Assembly: GCA_029210965.1 (NCBI GenBank)
Contig: JARGFZ010000010.1
Coordinates: 1-45,225, forward strand
DNA: 45,225 nt
Source: a bacterium
GTDB lineage: Bacteria; BMS3Abin14
Direction: 5' to 3'
The notes beneath the pieces were generated by a model. It made no database searches, had not been told where the DNA came from, and saw only the letters and a list, made by a program, of their open reading frames with translations. Of the stretch, positions 32,282 through 39,791 are shown one piece after another; within the stretch, counting starts at the first letter, position 1, and each line of letters opens with the position of its first letter. The position numbers were made by a program, and so were the translations under genes.

Positions 32282-32590
32282 ATGGTAATCGCTGAAATTA
32301 CAGTCGTCCCTTTGGGTACGGGCACTCCCAGCCTCAGTCGTTTTGTGGCAGATGCCGTCAAGGCTCTCAAGGATACAGGCATCCGTTACACTCTTACCCC
32401 CATGGGTACTGTTTTGGAGGGAACGCTGGAGGAGGTCCTCGAGGCAGTACGCATGCTGCACCGGCTGCCGTTTAACCAGGGGGTTGGACGGGTGTCAACC
32501 CGCTTGGTCATTGATGAGCGGAGAGATAAAGATGCGACTGCTGCGGGGAAAGTGGCATCGGTGGAGAAACGACTGAAGAATGGTGAATAG
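32282..32590 (+). CDS. MTH1187 family thiamine-binding protein
   Basis: 102 residues, ATG 32282. The sequence MVIAEITVVPLGTGTPSLSR, then IRYTLTPMGTVLEGTLEEVL and GVGRVSTRLVIDERRD, matches the small ferredoxin-like-fold MTH1187/YkoF group (PF01910), tetrameric proteins that bind thiamine or its hydroxymethylpyrimidine part. Possible roles are thiamine salvage or buffering; no transporter or thiamine synthesis gene lies beside it, and no TPP riboswitch was found upstream. A gagg at 13 bases is the only ribosome-site candidate. Confidence 0.85.
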   Translation: MVIAEITVVPLGTGTPSLSRFVADAVKALKDTGIRYTLTPMGTVLEGTLEEVLEAVRMLHRLPFNQGVGRVSTRLVIDERRDKDATAAGKVASVEKRLKNGE

Positions 32591-32774
32591 GGGAGGAGGA
32601 AGGTGGAATAGATCTGCTTCTTCAATCCTTTACCTGGACCAACCCCGGTGATACCCGGATTTCCATTTCAGGCCCTGGTGGGCCTTGAGTTTTTGAGGGG
32701 ACTGTTTTTTATCCTCTCCTCTTATCCTCTACCCTCAAGGGGTAGGAAGAATCAGAAAATTGGACTAAAAACCA

Positions 32775-32851
<77 letters not shown>

Positions 32852-32859
32852 GATATAAA

Positions 32860-32890
32860 AACAGCCCGCCAATCGGCGGGCTGTTTTTTA
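32860..32890 (+). terminator. intrinsic terminator of tRNA-Arg
   Basis: acagcccgcc, aatc, ggcgggctgt (32861-32884) form a 10-bp GC-rich stem followed by ttttttatt. Classic rho-independent form. Confidence 0.92.
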
Positions 32891-32905
32891 TTTCTCTGAT
32901 TCTAT

Positions 32906-32995
32906 CGATGCAGGATGAGAACCTGATGACCGCAGGTCAAGAGTGAGTTTGTCCTGAGGAACACCGCAGGTGTGACGAAGGGAATCCTGCATCGC
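32906..32995. repeat. tRNA 3'-end duplicate and inverted copy
   Basis: gaatcctgcatcgc at 32982-32995 is an exact copy of tRNA-Arg 32832-32845, and cgatgcaggat at 32906-32916 is the inverted form of its core. ccgcaggt, also a tRNA T-arm string, occurs at 32964-32971. This may be an old attachment-site remnant or a decayed partial tRNA copy. Confidence 0.6.
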
Positions 32996-33110
32996 CATTG
33001 GTTCTTATACTCTCCGCATCCCGGTTTTGGTTCCCAACTCTCTGCTCATGAATTCTGGATTCCTTTTAATTCAATGTTTTGCTATCGTTCCATCTGACTG
33101 CTGACCACCC

Positions 33111-33146
33111 CTCGACAGGATCGGGACCCTGAGCTTTGTCGAAGGG
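33111..33146. repeat. REP-like dispersed repeat, copy 3 (short)
   Basis: ctcgacaggatcgggaccct followed by gagctttgtcgaaggg, the core of the 70-base family at 3055 and 25606, with one extra t in the right arm. It lies 30 bases upstream of the FHA gene. Confidence 0.75.
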
Positions 33147-33175
33147 TTAACTACTAGAGGACAGAGGACTAATAA

Positions 33176-33556
33176 ATGGCCAAACTTATCGTCATGTTCA
33201 AGGATCAGACCCTGCGGGAAGTTCATGTGGGCAACGAGACCATCAAGATCGGACGGGATTCATCGAATCACATCCATCTGGAAAACCCGGCTGTATCCCG
33301 GTTCCACGCAGAGATCTACCGACAGGGCTTCCCCTTCTTTGTGGAGGACAAAAAAAGCACCAACGGGGTTCATGTCAACGATGTGCTTATTAACTGGAAA
33401 AGCGGCATCAAGGACGGCGACAGGATAACCATCGGGAAACACACGCTGGTATTCAGGGAGGAGTCGACGGATCATCCCGACTTACACCAGGTGAGCCTTA
33501 CCGATATCGATGGCACTATCGCTCTGGACGGAGGCAAGTTGAGGAAGAAACGGTAA
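33176..33556 (+). CDS. FHA domain protein
   Basis: 126 residues, ATG 33176 (gagg about 15 bases upstream, weak). A single forkhead-associated domain fills the protein: GR at 26-27, SRFHAEI at 41-47 and STNGVHVN at 61-68 are the phosphothreonine-binding residues. FHA proteins read out threonine phosphorylation; the only Hanks kinase in the window is at 15489-17183, so a functional link is possible but not shown. The C-terminus is short and basic (GGKLRKKR). No fused effector domain. Confidence 0.88.
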   Translation: MAKLIVMFKDQTLREVHVGNETIKIGRDSSNHIHLENPAVSRFHAEIYRQGFPFFVEDKKSTNGVHVNDVLINWKSGIKDGDRITIGKHTLVFREESTDHPDLHQVSLTDIDGTIALDGGKLRKKR

Positions 33557-33816
33557 AAAAGGACCGTTTGACGTAAAGACGCAGAGACCCGGGGACGCGG
33601 GGACACGAAAAATCCTCGGGCTCTGTCATTCCGGGCAGAGCGAAAGCGATGACCGGAATCCAGTTGCACTTGCCTGCCACGGCGACTTGTCACGGCAGAG
33701 CCGAAGGCGACGACGGAAGTTCGAAGAACAAAGACGGGTCATCGTATGCCATAATCTGATCAAGGCGATCCCTGTTTTTGATCTTCTTCTACGTTCTACA
33801 TTCCACATTCTGCATT
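33557..33816. repeat. intergenic repeats between FHA gene and the Lgt-like gene
   Basis: 33623-33664 is a tgtcattccgggcagagcga ... ccggaatccag palindrome, 33680-33715 a cttgtcacggcagagccgaa unit, and 33790-33850 a run of ttctacattctgcattct and ctgcgttctgcgtgctgcgt. The last run forms the 3' end of the Lgt-like gene. Confidence 0.65.
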
Positions 33817-34593
33817 CTATTTTTCACTGCGTTCTGCGTGCTGCGTCCTGGATCTTCCCCTCATCCCTTTCCATGCGATCCACACCCCGATCCCGAACAC
33901 GATCATCGAAAAGTACTGTCCTGGCGTAAGTCCCCAATACAGGCGGTCCTCTACCCGAAGACTGTCAAGGTAGAACCTTACTGATGAGTAGAGGAGGAAA
34001 ATCAGCGCGATGGGGAACCCCCGAAAAGGTTTATAGTTCCTCAGGCCGTATAATATTATTGTTAGAATGACCGTCCATAGCATTTCATAAAAACCAAGGT
34101 TGTGCCGTACGACCCCCTTCATGTCCGCCATGCCCAGGACAAAGTTTGTAACGCGGCCGGGGTGGTCAAAGGCGATAGTGCAGCCGAGCCTGGCGATGGC
34201 CCAGGCAGGGACCAGGCCGTAAAGGAGGGCTTCGAGATAGGGGTATGGAGCAGTTTTTTTTCTCCTGAGGCAGATCCATGCACCCAGCGCACCTCCGAAA
34301 AAACCGCCGTACGAGGAGATACCTCTCCAGATCATGAGCAGCATGAGGGGGTTTTCTTTGACAAGATGGTAGTTGTAAAAAAATGCCCAGAAAAAGTGTG
34401 ATATGGCGAACCCGATAACAGCCGCCCAGATGCCCGCGGTGCCCATGATCTCGGTACCTAGCCCGGTTTTTTGGGCCCGCCGCAGGGTGAGATGATAGCC
34501 AACTATCAGTGCCAGGGCCACGATAGCCCCGAAGGGATGGATCTGCAACGGGCCGAAGATCTTTATGGAAGGTATGGAGAGGTTGGGGATCAT
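33817..34593 (-). CDS. prolipoprotein diacylglyceryl transferase-like protein (divergent Lgt)
   Basis: 258 residues, ATG 34593, weak ribosome site. About seven transmembrane segments. The start IHPFGAIVALALIVGYHLTL, the GISSYGGFFGGALGAW stretch (H/Y-G-G region) and the arginine motif ARLGCTIAFDHPG belong to the Lgt family, which moves diacylglycerol to lipoprotein cysteines in the inner membrane. The Lgt signature normally reads G-R-x-G-N-F-x-N-x-E; here it is R-L-G-C-T-x-A-x-D-H-P, a variant branch seen in deltaproteobacteria. It may act on a special substrate. The C-terminal RTQHAERSEK is encoded by the dispersed tgcgttctgc repeat. Confidence 0.75.
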   Translation of the reverse strand: MIPNLSIPSIKIFGPLQIHPFGAIVALALIVGYHLTLRRAQKTGLGTEIMGTAGIWAAVIGFAISHFFWAFFYNYHLVKENPLMLLMIWRGISSYGGFFGGALGAWICLRRKKTAPYPYLEALLYGLVPAWAIARLGCTIAFDHPGRVTNFVLGMADMKGVVRHNLGFYEMLWTVILTIILYGLRNYKPFRGFPIALIFLLYSSVRFYLDSLRVEDRLYWGLTPGQYFSMIVFGIGVWIAWKGMRGRSRTQHAERSEK

Positions 34594-34601
34594 GGTTAAA
34601 T

Positions 34602-34714
34602 ACCAATCTCAAATCTCATATCTCAAATCTCAAAATATGGTTTGCTGTTAATATTCATAAAATATATTAAGATATAAAGCCTCAGTCTGAGATCTGAGAT
34701 CTGAGATCTGAGAT
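34602..34714. repeat. inverted gagatct repeat arms
   Basis: aatctcaaatctcatatctc (34605-34632) and tctgagatctgagatctgag (34684-34712) are degenerate tandem heptamers in opposite sense and could pair into a long hairpin between the Lgt-like and antiporter genes. A similar pair is at 41907-42001. Confidence 0.7.
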
Positions 34715-34717
34715 CGC

Positions 34718-36268
34718 TTATCCTATTTCTTCCTCGCTCTCCAGCTTTTCAAGGCGGTCGTCAATCCCCCTCATAAGTTCATCAGCCGCTTCGTGAGAGA
34801 GGTCGCCCTGGATCATCATTTCGTAGAGGGTGCTCTTTTGAAGGGTGAGGGTCGCCTGTCGCGTCCTGTTTTCCCAGGAGCGCTGTACATCCGGGTGTGC
34901 CCCCAACTCCTCGATCCGAAACTGGATAATCCTCAACTCCTCCTCCAGTTCACCGGCCACACGGTCGAAGATCATTTTAGTCACTCTCCCGGAGGTGAGC
35001 TTGTTCTTCATTTCATCCAGTGCTCGCCTGATCGCTACCGACCGTGCTACAGCACGCTCATACTGTTCTTCTTCCACCATCCGTCCTCCAAGTCCCAACG
35101 CTCTGACCAGGGGTGATACCGTAAGGCCCTGGACAGTCAGGGACAGGAACACGATGCCGAAAACCAGATTGATTATGAAGGTTCTTTCAGGCATTTCCGG
35201 CAGGCCGAGAGCCAGGGCAACAGGGATCGATCCGTGGATGCCGCCCCAATTGATCACGTGCAGCCACCTCATTGGCAGCCGTTCTCCCGAAAGGTTGAGA
35301 AGGAGAAGGGTAGGATAGCAGGCTGCGGCTCTGGCAATTGTGACAATGGCAAAACCACCCAAAATGAAAGGCCAGATCGACCAGAGCTCGAATACGTGGA
35401 TCTGGGTACCTATCATCAGGAATATGAGGGAGTTGATGATGAAAGCCGCGATCTCCCAGAAATTCTTGATCGCGAGTCGCGTGGTGGGGCTCATGGCAAG
35501 CCTTGCCCCCTGGTTGCCTATGAGGACTCCGGCCGCGACCACTGCCATGACACCGGAAACGTGGAGAGTGTGTTCCGCTACGATAAACGCTCCAAAGGCC
35601 AGGAGCAGTGTGATGAGCACCTCCAGGACATGATCGTCGAGGCGTTTGAGGAGGAGAAACGCCAGGTAACCGAAAACCACTCCGGTAAGGAGTCCACCTA
35701 CCACAACCTTCAGGAAGAGAAAGACGGATGCGGTGACGTTTAGAGATCCGGAGGTGACAATGCCGATGATAACGCTGTAAAGGACAATGCCGGTGCCGTC
35801 GTTGAAAACCGACTCACCTTCCACGATCATGGACAGGCGCTTGGAAACACCCAGCTTTTTAAAAAGGGCCAGGACCGATATGGGGTCGGTCGGGGTGATC
35901 ATAACCCCCACCAGTAGGGCCACCGTCATGGGAAGCCCTGTCATGCGCTGAATAAGGTAGCCCGCCAGGAACCCGGAGACCATGAGTCCGGGGAAGGCAA
36001 GAGCCCCGATGGTCTTCATGTTGCGTTTCAGGTCAGTCAGTTCAAAGTGGATCGCCCCTTCAAAAAGGAGGGGTGGAAGAAAAATGAAGAGGATAAGCTC
36101 CTCGGTGAGGCGATAGGGCTTTACTGCTGCCAGGCTGACGAGGAGGCCGCCGAACACCAGGGCGATGGTGTAGGGGAGCCGAATGTACTTGACGGCCACA
36201 GCGATGGCGGCCGCTACGGTAAGCAGGGTGAGGAACTGGATCTCGGAGGAGATTAATAAGTGGTCCAT
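34718..36268 (-). CDS. CPA1-family sodium/proton antiporter
   Basis: 516 residues, ATG 36268. About twelve transmembrane segments over residues 10-395. The transport site VMITPTDPISVLALFKKLG (T-D-P), followed by VEGESVFNDGTGIVLYSVII (N-D pair), and the C-terminal GGIHGSIPVALALGLP are the hallmarks of NhaP/NHE-type antiporters, which exchange Na+ or K+ for H+. A cytosolic helical tail (about 400-516) rich in Glu and Arg could sense pH or bind a regulator. Directly downstream are the gagatct repeats. No partner gene lies in the same operon. Confidence 0.88.
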   Translation of the reverse strand: MDHLLISSEIQFLTLLTVAAAIAVAVKYIRLPYTIALVFGGLLVSLAAVKPYRLTEELILFIFLPPLLFEGAIHFELTDLKRNMKTIGALAFPGLMVSGFLAGYLIQRMTGLPMTVALLVGVMITPTDPISVLALFKKLGVSKRLSMIVEGESVFNDGTGIVLYSVIIGIVTSGSLNVTASVFLFLKVVVGGLLTGVVFGYLAFLLLKRLDDHVLEVLITLLLAFGAFIVAEHTLHVSGVMAVVAAGVLIGNQGARLAMSPTTRLAIKNFWEIAAFIINSLIFLMIGTQIHVFELWSIWPFILGGFAIVTIARAAACYPTLLLLNLSGERLPMRWLHVINWGGIHGSIPVALALGLPEMPERTFIINLVFGIVFLSLTVQGLTVSPLVRALGLGGRMVEEEQYERAVARSVAIRRALDEMKNKLTSGRVTKMIFDRVAGELEEELRIIQFRIEELGAHPDVQRSWENRTRQATLTLQKSTLYEMMIQGDLSHEAADELMRGIDDRLEKLESEEEIG

Positions 36269-36375
36269 AAAGTATTTAATTCCGAATTCCGAATTGAGGA
36301 TTGAGGATTAAAACAACCATCCGGCGTATGATCCTCCAGTTCTCAATCAGGAATGCTCAATTCTCAATGTTTTTC

Positions 36376-36783
36376 CTACTTATTCCTTGTACCTCTTTCC
36401 TTTTCCCTGAGCGAGCGATAAAATCTGTCTTTATCAATTATCGCCCGCTCTATCTTCCCCTCCGCCACCTTTTCCACTTCGTCGTGTACCTCGACATCGA
36501 ACAGATATTTTACACCCCTGGATTCTATCAAGGTAACCCTGGCTGTAATAGACATGCCTGGTGGTGTGGGTTTCAGATGGTAGACGGAGATCCAGGTGCC
36601 TACGGAGATCTCATCGGGTCTCATGACTGTTTTCAGTGCATCGGTGGCTGCGGCTTCGAACATCATTGCCACCATGGGTGTAGCCAGCACATCGACACCG
36701 GTGTTCCCCATGGAGCTTGCAAGGTGTTTTTCCCCCACAGTAACAGTGAATTGTCCTGTTGCTCCTGGTTCCAGACGATTCAT
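36376..36783 (-). CDS. FlK-type acyl-CoA thioesterase
   Basis: 135 residues, ATG 36783. Hotdog fold. The catalytic triad of fluoroacetyl-CoA thioesterase FlK (Thr42, Glu50, His76) is reproduced with the same spacing: Thr35 and Glu43 in LATPMVAMMFEAAA, His69 in TWISVYHLKP. The family includes housekeeping acyl-CoA thioesterases without fluoroacetate specificity; the FlK specificity comes from lid residues that cannot be judged here. The basic C-terminus (SLREKERGTRNK) runs into repeat DNA. It stands alone between the antiporter and the citrate synthase gene. Confidence 0.85.
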   Translation of the reverse strand: MNRLEPGATGQFTVTVGEKHLASSMGNTGVDVLATPMVAMMFEAAATDALKTVMRPDEISVGTWISVYHLKPTPPGMSITARVTLIESRGVKYLFDVEVHDEVEKVAEGKIERAIIDKDRFYRSLREKERGTRNK

Positions 36784-37120
36784 TTCAGCCCGCTCTCTGC
36801 AATAGATAACTTTGAGTCTGGCATGATTTTAGACCAGATCCAAAGTGTGAAACAAACCACAGGTCGCCCTGTGCGCCAAGGTAATCCGAGGTGAAAGTGA
36901 AAAACTGCTTGCATACAGCATAGTTTATACTGTATTTTGTATACAATTTTCAGGGTGCCTGTCTTAGCAATGTTCCCATGCTTCTGATTATCGTTTCTGG
37001 GACCCTGTCTTCAGCTTAAAACTTATCCGATTCGGGTTGTCTTTTATGGGGATACCATTATTTCAGTCAAATCTCAAACTGGGAAGCGAAGCTTTCTAAA
37101 ATCAGGGAAGGAGTTGTGTT
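36784..37120. other. intergenic region upstream of citrate synthase
   Basis: About 337 bases without a gene. The only marked element is the pair of palindromes at 36913-36946, listed separately. A t-rich stretch near 37040-37080 precedes the ribosome site gggaaggag (37108-37116). Confidence 0.55.
36913..36946. promoter_or_regulatory. adjacent palindromes atacag...ctgtat and ttgtatacaa (putative GntR-type operator)
   Basis: atacag (36913-36918) pairs with ctgtat (36930-36935), and ttgtatacaa (36937-36946) is a perfect 10-base palindrome. TTGTATACAA is like known operators of FCD-type GntR regulators such as MatR. tacaat at 36942-36947 could be a -10 box inside it. The site lies 175 bases upstream of the citrate synthase start. 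Confidence 0.5.
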
Positions 37121-38395
37121 ATGGCTAGCTTAAAGGAAAAATTCGGGGGAAGTCTCCCAGCTATCAGGGATGACATCCGAAACCTTGTGAAGAGCCACGG
37201 TGACGTTGTTCTTTCCGAAGCTACGGTCGCTCAGGCCTACGGTGGGATGAGGGGTATCAAGAGTATGATATGCGATACCTCGGAAGTCAGTCCCGATAAG
37301 GGTCTCATTATCCGCGGCATCCCCCTCCTTGAGATAACCGACAAGCTTCCCGAGGAGATATTCTGGCTTCTGGTGACAGGAGAACTGCCCAATGCAGATG
37401 AACTCAAGGGCCTGCAGGCAGACCTTACCGCGAGAGCGGGTGTTCCCGCGTATGTCTGGGATGTGATGAGGGCCATGCCCAAGGATGCCCACCCCATGGC
37501 CATGATCAGTGTGGGTATCCTGGCGATGCAGAACCTGTCCGAGTATGCCAAGGCTTACGCGGCGGGGGTTAAAAAGACGGAGTACTGGGAATCCACCATG
37601 GAGGATGTCCTTAACCTGATCGCCAAACTCCCGGAGCTGGCGGCCGGTATCTACAGGATCAGGTTCCACGATGGCAAATTGATCCCCCACGACCCCAAGG
37701 ATGACTGGGGAGGCAACATGGCCAAAATGCTTGGCCTGCCCGATCCGGAAGGCAAGCTGGCTGATCTCATGAGGCTCTACCTGACTCTGCACTCTGACCA
37801 CGAGAGCGGCAACGTCAGCGCCCATGCGTGTCACACCATCGGTTCCGCACTTTCTGATTTTTACTATTCTCTTTCCGGCGGCCTGAACGGATTGGCCGGA
37901 CCGCTCCACGGTCTGGCTAACCAGGAGTGTCTGTCCTTTGTTCTCGAGATGATCGAGAAGTACGGTGGAGCCCCCACCGACGAACAGCTCACCGAGTACT
38001 GCTGGGACACCCTTAACAGCGGCAAGGTCATCCCCGGTTACGGGCATGCCGTTCTCAGGGTAACCGATCCCCGTTTCACTGCTCAGGTTGCGTGGGGCAA
38101 GGAGAGAATACCGGAGGATCCAGTGTTCAAAACGGTGGCCAAAATGTTCGACCTGGTGCCCGGGATCCTCAAGGAACAGGGAAAAGCAAAGAACCCCTGG
38201 CCCAACGTCGATGCGGCCTCCGGTTCCCTGGTCTATCATTTCGGTATCAAGGAGTTCCCCTTCTATACGGTCCTGTTCAGCGTTTCCCGCGCCCTCGGCG
38301 TCGGGGCCCAGCTGATCTACAACAGGGCTCTGGGTGCACCCATTGAGAGGCCCAAGTCAGTGACGACCCAGTTCGTCAAGGGTTTTGTGAAATAG
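37121..38395 (+). CDS. gltA: citrate synthase, eukaryotic type
   Basis: 424 residues, ATG 37121, with gggaaggag upstream. It joins acetyl-CoA and oxaloacetate to form citrate. The catalytic residues are His263 (GPLHGLANQE), His309 (GYGHAVLRVTDPR) and Asp364 (NVDAASGSL). The N-terminal LVKSHGDVVLSEATVAQAYG and GGMRGIKSM, and the long FYYSLSGGLNGLAGPLHG, are those of the mitochondrial-like (Si) citrate synthases rather than the usual Gram-negative hexameric type; this branch was described in Geobacteraceae. There are no NADH-site cysteines of the E. coli enzyme. A very strong terminator follows. Confidence 0.95.
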   Translation: MASLKEKFGGSLPAIRDDIRNLVKSHGDVVLSEATVAQAYGGMRGIKSMICDTSEVSPDKGLIIRGIPLLEITDKLPEEIFWLLVTGELPNADELKGLQADLTARAGVPAYVWDVMRAMPKDAHPMAMISVGILAMQNLSEYAKAYAAGVKKTEYWESTMEDVLNLIAKLPELAAGIYRIRFHDGKLIPHDPKDDWGGNMAKMLGLPDPEGKLADLMRLYLTLHSDHESGNVSAHACHTIGSALSDFYYSLSGGLNGLAGPLHGLANQECLSFVLEMIEKYGGAPTDEQLTEYCWDTLNSGKVIPGYGHAVLRVTDPRFTAQVAWGKERIPEDPVFKTVAKMFDLVPGILKEQGKAKNPWPNVDAASGSLVYHFGIKEFPFYTVLFSVSRALGVGAQLIYNRALGAPIERPKSVTTQFVKGFVK

Positions 38396-38417
38396 ATCCT
38401 GCGAGCGTTTGATCGTC

Positions 38418-38454
38418 AAAAAGCCCGGGCGGGGAACCGCCCGGGCTTTTTATT
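38418..38454 (+). terminator. strong intrinsic terminator of citrate synthase
   Basis: aaaaagcccgggcgg, ggaa, ccgcccgggcttttt followed by att: a stem of 10 GC pairs flanked by A and U runs, so it can also work on the other strand. Confidence 0.95.
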
Positions 38455-38509
38455 AGTAATTTTGCGTGCGTACTGGACGAAATGATGAAGTTAGTCTAAT
38501 CCTATAAGT

Positions 38510-39523
38510 ATGACTTCTACTTCTACTTCTACTTCTACTGGCACCCACGCCCTTGGTCTCCTCTCTGGCGGTCTCGACAGCATGCTGGCGGCAGAGCTGC
38601 TTCGCAGGCAGGGGATCAAGGTCACGGCGATCATTTTCCAGACCCCCTTCTTCGGGAGCACCAAAGGGGTTGCCGCGGCCACCCAGCTCGATATCCCCTA
38701 CAGGATCGAGGATATAACGGTGGACCATCTGGTCATGGTCAAGTCTCCGCATTACGGTTACGGCAAGAATATGAACCCGTGTATCGATTGCCACGCCATG
38801 ATGTTTGCAAAAGCGGGAGAGCTCATGGAGGAGCTTGGGGCTCACTTTCTTTTCTCGGGTGAGGTTCTGGGGCAGCGGCCAATGTCCCAGAACCTCAAGG
38901 CTCTGAAGCTGGTGGAAGAGGCTTCAGGCTACCAGGGCCTTATTCTGCGTCCGTTATCAGCAAAGCTCCTGCTTGAAACCGACCCCGAAAGGGATGGGCT
39001 GGTGGACAGAAAGCAGATGCTGGATATTCAGGGCCGCTCGCGGAAAAGACAGATGCAAATGGCTCAGGACTGGGGACTTTCAGAGTACCCTGCTCCGGGG
39101 GGAGGCTGCCTTCTCACCGACCCCGGGTTCTCGGTGCGCCTTGATGAACTGTTCGATACAAACCCTTCAGCAGACCCAATTGATGTGGAGAAGCTGAAAC
39201 TGGGACGCCATTTTCGCCTTCCAGGAGGTAGTAAGGCTGTGGTGGGCAGGCATCACAAGGACAATGAGGACCTTAAACCGTTGATCCGTGCAGGGGACAT
39301 TCAGCTGAAGCAAAGCGACGCTCCAGGCCCACTCACCATCCTTGATCCCAATGCCTCCGAACAGGATATTCTGGCAGCCGCTGCCCTGACGGCGCGCTAC
39401 ACGAAAGCCGGTACTTCCGGAGACAAGGTGTCTATTCTGGTGATAAGATCTGAAGTAGATGAAGCTGTTATGGAGGTTCAGCCCATGAGCCTCATGGATG
39501 TGGAAGAGTATCGTGTCGGATGA
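38510..39523 (+). CDS. PP-loop ATPase with NFACT-R (DUF814) domain, tRNA-modification type
   Basis: 337 residues, ATG 38510. The PP-loop LGLLSGGLDSMLAAELL (residues 16-32) is that of ThiI/MnmA-type sulfurtransferases or ligases that adenylate tRNA. CIDCH and FSGEVLGQRPMSQN follow, and PAPGGGCLLTDPGFS recalls the cysteine region of such enzymes. Residues about 225-335 look like an NFACT-R/DUF814 RNA-binding domain. Proteins of this build are annotated in deltaproteobacteria as tRNA 2-thiouridylate-type enzymes; the exact base is unknown. The first 11 residues (MTSTSTSTSTG) come from a hexamer repeat. There is no ribosome site before the ATG, so the true start is uncertain. Confidence 0.78.
   Translation: MTSTSTSTSTGTHALGLLSGGLDSMLAAELLRRQGIKVTAIIFQTPFFGSTKGVAAATQLDIPYRIEDITVDHLVMVKSPHYGYGKNMNPCIDCHAMMFAKAGELMEELGAHFLFSGEVLGQRPMSQNLKALKLVEEASGYQGLILRPLSAKLLLETDPERDGLVDRKQMLDIQGRSRKRQMQMAQDWGLSEYPAPGGGCLLTDPGFSVRLDELFDTNPSADPIDVEKLKLGRHFRLPGGSKAVVGRHHKDNEDLKPLIRAGDIQLKQSDAPGPLTILDPNASEQDILAAAALTARYTKAGTSGDKVSILVIRSEVDEAVMEVQPMSLMDVEEYRVG
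38512..38538 (+). repeat. hexanucleotide microsatellite acttct, more than four units, at the 5' end of the PP-loop gene
   Basis: gacttctacttctacttcta continuing to 38538; each unit adds Thr-Ser. Gain or loss of a unit keeps the frame. Confidence 0.9.
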
Positions 39524-39791
39524 ACAGGTTTGGATACCGGTAGATGGTGTCCTGGATCTTCACACCTTTCGTCCCAATGAGACAGCGGATGTGGTGGAGG
39601 AATACCTGCGTGTCTGCCTGGGAAAAAAGATCAGCCAGGTGCGGATCATTCACGGTAAGGGAAAAGGGATTCAGCGGAAGATAGTGCACTCCCTGCTTAA
39701 CCGGTTGGATTTTGTCTCTTCCTTCAAGGGAGCAGAGGAAACAGCTGGTGGTTGGGGAGCAACTATAGTTACCTTAAAGGTGGCACTTTAA
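39498..39791 (+). CDS. Smr domain protein
   Basis: 97 residues from ATG 39498, overlapping the PP-loop gene by 26 bases; a GTG at 39513 preceded by ggaagag is an alternative start. The domain is complete: LDLHTFRPNETADVVEEYL with the LDLH motif, QVRIIHGKGKGIQRKIVH with the HGxG motif, and FVSSFKGAEETAGGWGATIV. Smr domains nick or cut nucleic acids (MutS2 C-terminus) or act in ribosome rescue. This is a stand-alone Smr protein, cotranslated with a tRNA-type enzyme, which suggests RNA as target. The next gene starts on its stop codon. Confidence 0.88.
   Translation: MWKSIVSDEQVWIPVDGVLDLHTFRPNETADVVEEYLRVCLGKKISQVRIIHGKGKGIQRKIVHSLLNRLDFVSSFKGAEETAGGWGATIVTLKVAL

Noticed and set aside
32910-32990. 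TPP riboswitch near the thiamine-binding gene, suggested by gaacctgatga
   Set aside because: Only one short string matches; the other conserved TPP elements are absent and it lies downstream of the gene.
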